This document shows, one piece after another, positions 28,143 through 38,635 of a stretch of DNA of 64,000 nucleotides; position 1 is the stretch's first letter, and each line of letters begins with the position of its first letter. A program made the position numbers and the translations under genes. The notes under the pieces were generated by a model. The model was not told the DNA's origin. It saw nothing but the letters and a program-made list of their open reading frames with translations, and made no database searches. Source of the stretch: Dermacentor variabilis (taxonomy: Eukaryota > Arthropoda > Arachnida > Ixodida > Ixodidae); assembly GCF_050947875.1 (NCBI RefSeq), contig NC_134571.1:223954024-224018023 (forward strand), read 5' to 3'.

Positions 28143-29274
28143 CGATATTAAGGGTTGTTAACCAATCGGAGCACCCTAAGATATGGAGTTTATGTCGGAT
28201 TGTATGGTGGCATGATCAGACGTGTTAGTGAAGACACAATAAACTGCGCAGTCACCGTAGAAAAGTTATAGGAAAGTAGTTCATGGGGAGGGTGTGCGAG
28301 TCTTTGTCTTCCCTTCCTGTGTACGTTGTCTTTTTGTTGCGGAAATGTTTATGATAAGAAGGTCATTAACATAAATTAGGAGCAATACAGGGGCAATAGA
28401 GGGGCAATGGACCTCTGTGTAAATGTCAATCTATCTACTGCTTGCATTGCGCACTGACAAACGCCGATGGTTCTTGGCCGCTCTCATCTCGTGCAGCAAC
28501 TATGTGCGATGTCACTATTGCTGCTCCTCATCGCATGAGCGTTGTGACACGCCTGGGTACGTGTTCCTCGAAGTGACGCGCCTTGGTTGTCTCCCGCCAA
28601 GTCTTCTCAGTGTTAGAACAAGATGCTCTAAGCCTTGACACGGATTTCATTGCTTCGCCTGCGAGCGGAACATACATTTTGTACTACCTTGCTGCTGCTG
28701 TTTATGCATTTGCACTAAGATACTTTGAGGCAGATGGTGCAATGTGCATAATACGAGTTTAACACGCGACGGCATGATGCATTCCATGCGAGCTCTCTCT
28801 CTCTGTGGCGCATGTCGCGCCCGAATTAGTCGTCAGTTAAGATGTGGCATACTTGCTACTTGAAATATCGAATTGAAGCAATTTTACAACAAAGGTCGCG
28901 ACATAAAAAAACAAAGAAATAACTCGAGTTTATTCGCTTTTTTTTCTGCCACTGTTGCAGATACAGTTCCGATCACAAGGGACCAAAAGCGGGGCGCCCA
29001 ATTGGAGCCCGTCGTTAGGCACTGTACAAGGCCCGATGGGGGTCGTAGGACAGTAAGTGCAATGCCTTTGTCATTACGGGAAATGAAGGACGAACAATCC
29101 TTCTACCTACATGAAATTAGTATTCGTTCAGTGACATTCAGCTGGCTCTGACCGCGCTCAAATTAGGTTTGCAACGGTGCGGAACGCGCTCTCGATGAGA
29201 GCCAGAAACAGTGTACCTGAACTGAACGTGCAGCCAGTCGTCAGAACAATCGCGGGCGCTAATAGGCAATTCCA
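28143..29274. other. No gene seen
   Basis: About 1.1 kb with no recognised protein or repeat family. Short direct repeats such as GGGGCAATAGAGGGGCAATGG at about 28390 occur. Confidence 0.55.
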
Positions 29275-29284
29275 TACAATAGAA
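29275..29284. repeat. Target-site duplication (left) of RTE copy C
   Basis: TACAATAGAA, identical to 34149-34158. Confidence 0.85.
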
Positions 29285-29510
29285 TCATCATCATCAGCAG
29301 CAGCAGCAGCAGCACCAGCAGCAGCCTGGCTACGCCCACTGCAGGACAAAGGCTTCTCCCATACTTCTCCAACTACCCCGGTCATGTAGTAATTGTGGCC
29401 ATGTCATCCCTGCAAACTTCTTAATCTCATCCGCCCACCTAACTTTCTGCCGCCCCCTGCTACGCTTCCCTTCCCTTGAAATTGAGTCTGTAAGTCCTAA
29501 TGACCATCAG

Positions 29511-29888
29511 TTATCTTCCCTCCTCATTACATGTCCTGCCCATGCCCATTTCATTTTTCTTGATTCGAACTAAGATGTCATTAACTCGCGTTTGTTCCTT
29601 GACCCAATCTGCTGTTTTCTTATCCCTTAACGCTAGACCCATCATTCTTCTTTCCATAGCTCGTTGCGTCGTCCTCAATTTAAGTAGAACCCTTTTCGTA
29701 AGCCCCCAGGTTTCTGCCCCGTACGTGAGTACTGGTAAGACACAGCTGGTATACACTTTTCTCTTGACTGATAATGGCAACCTGCTGTTCATGATCTGAG
29801 AATGCCTGTCAAACGTACCCCAGCCCATTCTTAATGATCAGATTATTTCAGTCTCATGATCCAGATCCGCGGTCACTACGTGCCCTAA
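29511..29888 (-). pseudogene. RTE copy C, RT C-terminal remainder
   Basis: Encodes NSRLPLSVKRKVYTSCVLPV, TYGAETWGLTKRVLLKLRTT and QRAMERRMMGLALRDKK, the RTE C-terminal domain, which follows on from the fragment at 31522 once the insert is removed (LGQVVTAD-like sequence crosses the gap). It ends with indels near 29515. Confidence 0.8.
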
Positions 29889-31521
29889 TAATAATAATAG
29901 AAACTTTACGGCAACGGAAGATATTTTAAGAAGGGGTGGTCGGAGCCTCTCAGTCCAGGGCCCCACTGGCCTCTGCCGCCTTCCTGACCTGGCTAATTAA
30001 GGACTTTTGTCCTGCCAGATCGGAACGGGCGAGCTGTGCCTCCCACTGCTCCATTGTGTTACTGGTATTTGGCCTATGAGGGTACTTAGTGCACTCCCAC
30101 GTTATATCTCTTACGCTAGGTATGCCACCGCACCAAGGACAGTTGGCCCTATAACGAGTGGGATACATGGCGCTCAGCAATTTTAAATGGGGGAATACCC
30201 CGGTCTGTATTTTACGCCAATCGGCGGCCTCTTCCCCGCTAAGTTGTGGGTGAGGCGGCGGGTATTTTCTGCGGACTCCGCGCTGATGAGCAAGGACGTC
30301 TTTGGCATTTAAATTGGTAGAATTTTGTGAGGGATAGTGCGGGTTGTTGGGTTTAGAAAAGAATGCCGTCGCTCGGTTAGTGAACCCTTGGGCTAACGAG
30401 TTAGCCTGTTCGTTCCCGTGTACCCCCGCGTGGCCCGGGCGCCAGCGTAGGCGATGATGGTGGTTGAAGGATTTGGGGATTATCGCGAGGCTAGCCGCAG
30501 TCACGTGTCCCTTGAGAAACAGGCAACATGTCTCCTGGGAGTCCGTGACCACGACCGAGTCCCTTTGCGAACGCTCCGCGTGAGCGAATGCGATCGCCAC
30601 TGCTAATATTTCAGCCGAGGTGGGGGATACCACCGTGGCCGACGCGGTAATTTGCTGTTGGCTGATCGCGTTCACGACTGCCAGGGCGTAGCGCTGCGTA
30701 GCGTTGGTAGCGCTGCCCGGTCGCTTCTGCATACACAGCTGCGTCCGTGTAGTACGTGTTGTACCTATGGTTATTAGAGTACACTGATTGAATGTGTTGT
30801 GCGCGTGTTTTGCGCTTTTCTTTGTTGTACTAGGGATGCATATTCTTTGGAATTTGGGCTACTGTAACTTTGGATCTCATCGAAGGAGGGAGAGGCACGG
30901 CCTGCTCTGTGAGATAAATGGGGTATGCTATAATATTGAGTCTAGCCAATATTGCCCTACCAGTTTTTGTGAAGCTGAGGCGCTCCCTCTGTCGTATCAG
31001 GGTGGCCTGCCTCAGTTCGTCGAAAGTATTGTGCACTCCCAAAGATAACATGCGCTCCGTTGAAGTACACTTAGGCAGGCCCAGAGCAGCGTTGAAAGCG
31101 GTTCGGATGATTGTGTTAGCCTGCTTTTCCTCCTCCCTGTTCAGGATTTGCTACAGTAAGCCATACGTGATTCGACTAACCACTAAGGCCTGTACAAGCC
31201 TAAGGGGGTCGTCTTCTCGTACTCCCACTTTTCGATACGTCACGCGACGTATCATTTGGGCTGTGTTGTGGGCTGTGGATTTGAGGGTCATGAGTGTCTG
31301 TAGTGCTCTCCTGTCGCTCTGGAGCCACAAACCCAGGACTCGCGTCGTAGGTCCCTCTCGGACTGATTGGCCCTCAACCGCTATAATAATAGATCCTCCG
31401 GATTTGTAGCCTTTCGCGTGTATCCGAATGACCTCTGATTTTTCGGGTGCGCACTTCGGGCCACTCTATGTAGAAAATTTCTCCACCGTTAATACTGCGC
31501 TTTGGAGCGTATATTCGTTAT
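29889..31521 (-). mobile_element. I-clade LINE, 5'-truncated, inside RTE copy C
   Basis: Flanked by CCTAA (29884-29888 and 31522-31526). Tail of TTA units at the 3' end (29889-29900 on the plus strand as TAATAA). It holds the RT C terminus and RNase H only; everything upstream is missing, as expected from incomplete reverse transcription. The order RT then RNase H plus a C-terminal Cys motif is that of the I group. Confidence 0.8.
29950..31450 (-). pseudogene. I-clade RT C terminus and RNase H
   Basis: The RT end (31450-30760) reads KSEVIRIHAKGYKSGG, VREGPTTRVLGLWLQSDRRA, TAHNTAQMIRRVTYRKVGVR with one in-frame stop (GLL then stop). The RNase H region then begins with TYYTDAAVYAEATG (first catalytic Asp), a frame shift occurs near 30735, and 30732-29950 gives SAEILAVAIAF (Glu), VVTDSQETCCLFL (Asp) and PGHAGVHGNEQANSLAQ (His and last Asp region). 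The C-terminal CPWCGGIPSVRDITWEC is the family's Cys motif. The RNase H would remove template RNA. Confidence 0.8.
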
Positions 31522-33779
31522 CCTAAGTAGATGTATTCCCTTACCAATTTCAGTGCCTCGGTACCTATCGTAAACTGCTGTTCTCTACCGAGACTGTTAA
31601 ACATCAATTTAGTTTTCAGCAGATTAATTTTTAGACCCACCCTTCTGCTTTGCGTCTCCAGATTAGGGAGCATGCATTGTAATTGGTCCCCTGAGTTACT
31701 AAACAAGGCAATATCATCGGCGAATCGAAAGTTACTAAAGTATTCTCCATTAACTCTTATCTCCAATTGTTCCCACTCCAGGTCTCTGAATACCTCCTGC
31801 AAACACGCTGTCAATAGCATTGGGGAGATCGTATCTCTCTGCCTGACTCCTTCTTTTATTGGGATTTTGTTGATTTCTTTATGAAGGAATACGATGGCTG
31901 TGGAGCCGCTATACATATCTTTCAGTATTTTTACATACGGCTAATATACACCCTGATTCCGTAATGCTTCCATCACTGGGGAGGTTTCGAGTGAACCAAA
32001 CGCTTTCTCGTAATCAATGAAAGCTAAATATAAGGGTTGGTTATATTCCGCACATTTCTCTATTACCTGATTGATAGTGTGAATGTGGTCTATTGTTGAG
32101 TAGCCCTTGCGGAATCCTGCCTGGTCCTTCGCATGACAGAAGTCTAAGGTGTTCCTGATTCTATTTGCGATTACCTTAGTAAATAGTTTGTAGGCAACGG
32201 ACAGTAAGCTGATCGGTCTATAATTTTTCAAGTTTTTCCCGTCCCCTTTCTTATGGATTAGGATTATGTTAGCGTTCTTCCAAGATTCCGGTACGCTCGA
32301 GGTCATAAGGCATTGCGCATACAGGGTGGCAAATTTTTCTAAAACAATCTGCCTACCATCCTTCAAGAAATCTGCTGTTACCTGATCCTCCCCAGCTGCC
32401 TTCCCCCTTTGCATAGCTCCCAAGGCTTTCTTTACTTCTGCCGGCGTTACTTGTGGGATTTTAAACTCCTCTAGACTATTCTCTCTTCCATTATCATCGT
32501 GGGGGCCACTGGTGCTGTATAAATCTCTATAGAACTCTTCTGCCACTTGAACAATCTCTTCCATATCAGTAGTAATATTGCCGGCTTTCTCTCTTAACGC
32601 ATACATCTGATTCTTGCCAATTCCTAGTTTCTTCTTCACTGCCTCTAGGCTTAATCCGTTCCTGAGGGCACCGTTCCATTCTATCCATATTATACTTCCT
32701 TAGATAGGCTGTCTTACGCTTGTTGATTAACTTCGAAAGTTCTGCCAGTTCTATTCTAGCTGTAGGCTTAGAGGCTTTCATTCATGGGCGTTTTTTGATC
32801 AGATATTTCGTCTCCTGCGATAGCTTACTGGTATCCTGTCTAACGGAGTTACCACCGACTTCTATTGTGCACTCCTTAATGATGTCCGTAAGATTGTCAT
32901 TCATTGTTTCAACACTAAGTTACTCTTCCTGAGTTAAAGCCGAATACTTGTTCTGTAGCTTGATCCAGAATTCCTCTATTTTCCCTCTTACCGCTAACTC
33001 ATTGATCGGCTTCTTATGTACCAGTTCCTTCCGTTCCCTCCTCAGGCCTAGGCTAATTGGAGTTCTTACCATCCTATGGTCACTGCAGCGCACCTTGCTG
33101 ATCACGTCCACATCTTGTATGATGCCAGGGTTAGCGCAGAGTATGAGGTCTAATTCATTTCTAGTCTCACCGTTTGGGCTCCTCCACGTCCACTTTGGGC
33201 TATCCCGCTTGCGGAAGAAGGTATTCATTATCCGCATATTATTCTGTTCCGCAAACTCTACTAATAACTCTCCCCTGCTATTCCTAGTGCCTATGTCATA
33301 TTCCCCACTGCCTTCTCTCCAGCCTGCTTCTTGCCTTCCTTGGCATTGAAGTCGCCCATCGGTATAGTGTATTTTGTTTTGACTTTAGCCATCGCCGATT
33401 CCACGTCTTCATAGAAGCTTTCGACTTCCTGGTCATCATGACTGGATGTAGGGGCGTAGACCTGTACAACCTTCAGTTTGTACCTCTTATTAAGTTTCAC
33501 AACAAGACCTGCCACCCTCTCGCTAATGCTATAGAATTCCTGTATGTTACCAGCTATATATTCTTATTAATCAGGAATCCGACTCCTAGTTCTCGTTTCT
33601 CCGCTAAGCCCCGGTGGCACAGGAAGTGCCCGACTTTTAGCCCTGTATATGCTTCTTTTGGCCTCCTAACTTCACTGAGCCCTATTATAACCGTATTTAC
33701 TGCCCTCTAATTCCTCCAATAGCACTGCTAGACTCGCCTCACTAGATAACGTTCTAGCGTTAAACGTTGCCAGGTTCAT
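31522..33779 (-). pseudogene. RTE copy C, endonuclease and RT part
   Basis: Starts MNLATFNARTLSSEAS at 33779 (an open extension reaches 33950). Motifs: VVQVYAPTSSHDDQEV, MGDFNAKEG, WRSPNGETRNELDLILC. TGA at 32784-32782 is followed directly by ATG (MKASKPTARIE), then the 1-nt shift near 32672 and RT from KKKLGIGKNQMYALREK: KGDGKNLKNYRPIS, DQAGFRKGYSTIDHIHT, LAFIDYEKAFGSLE, and FADD in the frame 31916-31518. The frame is cut at 31521 by the I-clade insert. The 3' remainder is at 29511-29888. Confidence 0.83.
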
Positions 33780-34075
33780 ATTCCAATGGGAGCCTGTCCG
33801 GAGCCAGGGATTCTTAGCGCCCTCTGCTGCGTCGCAGGTCTGACCGCCGCCGTGGTGAGTTGCTTCGCGGCTGCTGGGGACTGAGGGCCGGGGTTTGATT
33901 TTTGTATTCATATAGGAGGTTGTGGCCAAGTACTGCACCAGGGTGGCCAATCCTGCTCTGGTGAGGGAGTGCGTTAAAGGTTCTGGTCACCGGGATCAGG
34001 CCGCACTCCAGGCCTGTTTATGCAATTTTATCAACACGCGGACTGTTTTTTTTCTTTTTTTTCCGTGGAAAATTG

Positions 34076-34148
34076 CGTGGCACCGGGATTCCAACCACGG
34101 TGCTCGCGCACGCGAGGCGGATGCTCTGCCTCTACGCCACCACTGCAC
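34076..34148 (-). promoter_or_regulatory. tRNA-like head of RTE copy C, at the exact 5' end
   Basis: The minus strand starts GTGCAGTGGTGGCGTAGAGG (an A-box-like TGGCGTAGAGG) and has a B-box-like GGTTGGAATCC at 34096-34086, one mismatch from consensus. The next base after its 5' end is the TSD, so the head is the element's true start. Confidence 0.8.
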
Positions 34149-34158
34149 TACAATAGAA

Positions 34159-35385
34159 CAGAATACAATACGTTAAACAAATAAGGCACGCAGACGCTGA
34201 GGCACTCGCATGCCGCCGCGTCCAACGCCACACGAACCACGGAAGCCGCAGAAGCCACGTGACAGACCTTTGGCAGATTTCGATTGCGATACCAGATCGA
34301 AAATCAGCGCGGCTAGGAGCGCTCTCAAAGAACAAGTCGAATGCGTTCAGAGCACTCGATTTCGACCAGCCGAACGTAACCATAACTCACTCACTTGCTG
34401 TTCGCCTTGCAACCATACTTGGCTGAGAAGAGAAAAAGCCGAACACGCTTGGGCTACGGCTAAAATATGCACAAGCACGCTGAGACGTTCGTGCAGAGAG
34501 TTCCGAAGCCGTAATAAAGCCGTTCAAAGCAGGCTAATAACGGGGTACTGCAGCCTTAGCAAGATCAATCGAGGCTGAAACACTGCGAGCTCTGTTCTAG
34601 GCGAAAGAATGGTGATGAGGCTGTAGGACCTAGCACTCGTTTTCAATTAGATAGAGGAAGCTAGGCACCAGCTCAGACGCAGCCTATTCAGATATATACA
34701 AAACGCAGAAACGCTTTTGTGAGACAACCGGCTTTTCCAATTTGAATGAAATTTACTGCATTACAGAGATAAAGGTAAAAGCGACTGAATGTGGGAAGCA
34801 ATATTTTGGTTTACGACATGAAATGTTTTACAGAAATTTTGGAAAATTGGTAAGCTTTACTTAACAATAGAAGAATCAAGTTTATCAACCGCTTACTGTG
34901 CGGAAAAAAACAGATATCGCAGTTTTGTCAATTGCATCCATTAGAGCATTCAAAGCTGACAAATCTGGTGTGTGACTGGACATCTTTTATCAATGAGCTA
35001 CAGTGTCTACGAGGGTCTTGCAAATGTCCTCCTAGCAAATTAGTCGTATATTTCAAAGCGATGTATAATACAATTATTCTTCTCCTCTCTAGATAGATTG
35101 TTTAGTGCTGTTTAGAGAATTGTGACATCGTTTTTCGTGCGACGGCAAGAGGAACGTCAATTGCTTCCCCGCGCGAAGTGTACAAACCATGTCTCATTGT
35201 TCGCAGACGCATTTGCTGTAGCTTAAAGGAGGCATCGTATAAGCGCTGTCCAAACATATAGAAAAGACGCTTTCAAGGTCACCTGTCTTACGCGCGGGTC
35301 AGAACCATATTGTTGAGGCGGACCGCCACTCTTAGGGTTAGCCCATGAGCGATAGTTTCGGTATATATTTCGGCATATGTATACG
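34159..35385. other. No gene seen
   Basis: About 1.2 kb of mixed composition. No conserved domain or repeat was recognised on either strand. Confidence 0.55.
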
Positions 35386-35574
35386 CTAGTGCACCCATCT
35401 CAAACCCGATGGCTCGGCCTTCGGCGGTTCAAAATACAAGGGCGTAGCACTTCTGACTCGTTCTGAAAGGACTTTTCCGATGCCAGAGGCACGCAGATGC
35501 GAGAGTAAGCTGATGGGTACATCTCCGTGCATAAGCAACTCGTGGATCCCGCCTAAGCACTGAAACCTTTTCAC
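35386..35574 (-). other. Possible exon fragment with a TFIIS N-domain-like pattern
   Basis: 62 codons: a stretch with GGIHELLMHGDVPISLLSHL followed by RASGIGKVLSERVRS. The spacing L..L......I...LL..TGIGK.V....R is that of the TFIIS N-terminal (LW) domain found in elongin A, TFIIS and Med26. It is only a partial match, with no visible upstream helices and no clear splice signals, and the TATG upstream gives no Kozak context. It may be an old retrocopied or transposon-carried fragment, or chance. Confidence 0.25.
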
Positions 35575-36289
35575 ACGTGTTTTAAGTGCTGTTCAAATTC
35601 ACCGAAAATATATCGTGTGCCTAACATGTTCATGGCCGAATGCATACGGGAGATTCCAAAACCACGATTTTAGAGCCATTGTGAAATATTAACTTTTGCT
35701 ACCAATCGCGATCAGCAACTCTCGTCAATCGCGGGTAATTCGAGCGTGTTTTAAGGCATGTGATGAGATTTACGAAAAGGGCTTAGACTGACACTACTGA
35801 CCTTTCTTGCACTGACTTTCTAATCAGAAGCACCCCCCCTCCGAAAAAAAAGATATTAGTGTAGAGTGGATGAAAAATAACGTACGTCTTAGTAAATGAA
35901 CTAGCAATTAACATTACATACATGTCGTGGATGAGTCAAGCGTGTTTTCAGGCATGTGGGTTCCTCTTGGCCGGAATTATCCGATGTAAGGTGGGCTCAA
36001 TGCCTGGTGGGTTAACTGACTTGGCTAGCTTGGATGGTCGTTTGCCATAGTCACAAGTTAAAATTCTCGTGTTTTTTTTTTTTCATCTGGGAAGCTTAAA
36101 TTCGCCTCTTACAGTGCAAAACATCTCCAGGCTTGGAGTAGCGCCTGACACCGACAAAACATGCCGAGGGCAAGTGGCACTATACTAATCCAGATAGAAC
36201 TAAATGAGGAGGACCCACTAAGCTCCAACAAAAACCCACTCCCTAACCAGAACAGTAATTGGCTTCCGCGGTGCCGTATACGGCCACTC
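35575..36289. other. No gene seen
   Basis: About 700 bp with homopolymer runs (C, A and T) and no recognised feature. Confidence 0.5.
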
Positions 36290-37341
36290 CCTACAAAAGG
36301 ACTCATTTCATTAACGAATGGCTTCTCAGTCCTCAGCAGCTGCCGAGCACATGATCGATTCGACGGTGAGACCTGCATCGCAGCAGAGGATGCTGAGAAT
36401 CTCGTGATCCGAACAGGCCGCGCCAATGGAGACTGATCCTGGCGACATTTAACACTCCGAAGCTTAGCAACACTCTTTGAGGAATTATCAGCTCTTGTTT
36501 GGGATATCATTGCTTTTAGGTTACAACTGGTGAGGCTTATGCAGGGCTTAAAAATGGCGCGTCCTCTGCCATAAAGGATTTCCAGGTAAGGAGCAGTACG
36601 TAGTAAGATTCCTAATCCACAAGGACATAGCGGGTATCGTTGATGAATTCTACAGCAATAATGAAGGGGAAGCAGTAGTCATAATGCAACTTAATAAGAT
36701 GTATAAATTAAATGCATTGCAAGCCTACGCTGTGACCTCTAGTCATAATGATGATGAACTAGGTCAGTCTTATGAAGATTTCGAATTATCGATGGGAAAA
36801 ATACAAACTCCGTAGAGTACAGTAATGAGCGACTTCAATGCAAAAGTAGGGGGAAGCAGGCTGGTGAACAAGCGTTTGGCAACTACGGCGTCGATTCCAG
36901 GAAGACTCGAGAGAGATGTTGGTGCAATTCGCGTAAAGGAATAAGCTTCGAATAATGAACACCTTCTTCCGGAAGCGTAGGAGCAAAAATTAGACCTGGA
37001 AAAGCACTAATGGTGAAACAAGAAATGAAATTGTTTTCATATTTTCTGCCTATCCTAACATAGTGCAGAATGTAGAAGTGTTAGCTAGGGTAAAGGTGCA
37101 GTGATCGCTGGTTAGTAAGGTCTAGGATTCACGTCAGTTTGAAGAGATGATGAGTAAGATCAGTCAAAAAGAAGCAGGCCAGCCCAGTCGCAATAAAAGT
37201 AAAAGAAGACCAATTCAGGCTGGTACTTGCAAACCAATATGAAGCCTTAGAACAAAGAGATGATGATGACATAGAGATTATTAATGAAACCGTATCTTGG
37301 CTGGCTTCAGAAGCGGCAATTGAAATGGGAGATAGGGCACT
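36290..37341 (+). mobile_element. Divergent RTE relative, 5' part
   Basis: The plus strand is a distant relative of copies A-D. A leader (GACGGTGAGACCTGCATCGC region) resembles the RTE leader; then LATFNTPK, NALQAYAVTSSHNDDELGQS, STVMSDFNAKVGG and the linker LANQYEALEQRDDDDIEIIN can be read, with many stops and shifts. It stops at 37341, where RTE copy D begins, and continues at 40491. Confidence 0.7.
37336..37341. repeat. Target-site duplication (left) of RTE copy D
   Basis: GGCACT, repeated at 40491-40496. Removing copy D joins the divergent RTE reading AIEMGDRAL to RQPVGKLSDVKKDLIKN. Confidence 0.75.
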
Positions 37342-37642
37342 TGCGCAATCTTCCACCGGATTAAAAAAAATAAAAAAAATCCGCGTGTTTATAAACTTGC
37401 AAAAACAGGCCTGGAGTGTGGCCTGATCCCGGAGACCAGAACCGGTAACGCACTCCCTCACCAGAGCAGGATTGGCCACCCTGGTGCAGTACTTGGCCAC
37501 AAACTCCCATATGAACACAACAATGAAACCCCGGCCCTGAGTCCCCAGCACCTGCGAAGCAACTGACCACGGCGGCGGTCAGACCTGCGACGCAGCACAG
37601 GGTGCTAAGAATCCCTAGCTCCGGACAGGCTACCATTGGAAT

Positions 37643-38635
37643 ATGAACCTGGCAACGTTTAACGCTATAACGTTATCTAGTGAGGCAAGTCTAGCTGTGC
37701 TATTGGAGGAATTAGAGGAAAGTATATGGGATATAATAGGGCTCAGTGAAGTTAGGAGGCCAAAAGAAGCATATACAGTGTTAAAAAGTGGGCCGATCCT
37801 GTGCCACGGGGGATTAGCGGAGAGACGAGAACTAGGAGTCGGATTCCTGATTAATAAGACTATAGCTGGTAACACACAGGAATTGCATAGCATTAACGAG
37901 AGGGCGGCAGGTCTTGTGAAACCTACTAAGAGGTACAAAATGAAGGTTGTACAGGTCTACGCCCCTACATCCAATCATGATGACCAGGAAGTCGAAAGCT
38001 TCTATGAAAACGTGGAATCGGCGATGGGTAGAGTGAAAACAAAATACACTATACTGATGGACGACTTCAATGCCAAGGTAGGCAAGAAGCAGGCTGGAGA
38101 CAAGGCAGTGGGGGAATATGGCATAGGCACTAGGAATAGCAGGAGAGAGTTCTTAATAGAGTTTGCGGAACAGAATAATATTCGGATAATGAATACCTTC
38201 TTCCGCAAGCGGGATAGACGAAAGTGGACGTGGAGGAGCCCGAACGGTGAGACTAGAAAGGAAATAGACTTCATACTCTGCGCCAACCCTGGCCTCATAC
38301 AAGATGTGGCCGTGCTCAGCAAGGTGCGCTGCAGTGACCTTAGCATGGTAAGAACTCGAATTAGCCTAGACGTGAGGAGGGAACGGAAGAAACTGGTACG
38401 TAAGAAGCCGATCAATGGGTTAGCGGTAAGAGGGAAAATAGAGAAATTCCAGATCAAGCTACAGAACAGGTATTCGGCTTTAACTGAGGAAGAGGACCTT
38501 AGTGTTGAAGCAATGAACGACAATCTTGTGGGCATCATTAAGGAGTGTGCAATAGAAGTCGGTGGTAACTCCGTTAGACAGGATAACAGTAAGCTATCGC
38601 AGGAGACGGAAGATCTGATCAAAAAACGCCCATGA
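37643..38635 (+). pseudogene. RTE copy D endonuclease and linker, ending at TGA
   Basis: 330 codons from MNLATFNAITL. Endonuclease motifs: IIGLSEVRRPKEAY, GVGFLINKTIAGN, KVVQVYAPTSNHDDQEV, MDDFNAKVGKKQAG, WRSPNGETRKEIDFILC, CSDLSMVRTRISL (His of the SDH motif replaced by Leu). The frame ends TTC-free at the TGA at 38633-38635, and ATG (38636) follows in the same frame. The His-to-Leu change alone would probably harm the nuclease. Confidence 0.82.

Larger units (their letters stand above)
29285..34148 (-). mobile_element. RTE-clade LINE, copy C (full length, split by an I-clade LINE)
   Basis: Bounded by perfect 10-bp TSDs TACAATAGAA (29275-29284 and 34149-34158). From 5' to 3' on the minus strand: tRNA-like head, leader, endonuclease and RT, then the 3' sequence CCTGGCTACGCCCACTGCAG and a microsatellite of CATC and CAG units at 29285-29325. 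A 1.63-kb LINE (29889-31521) sits in the RT C-terminal region. Without it the element is about 3.23 kb. The TSDs show that the tRNA-like head belongs to the mobile unit. It carries the shared TGA-ATG break and 1-nt shift. Confidence 0.9.
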
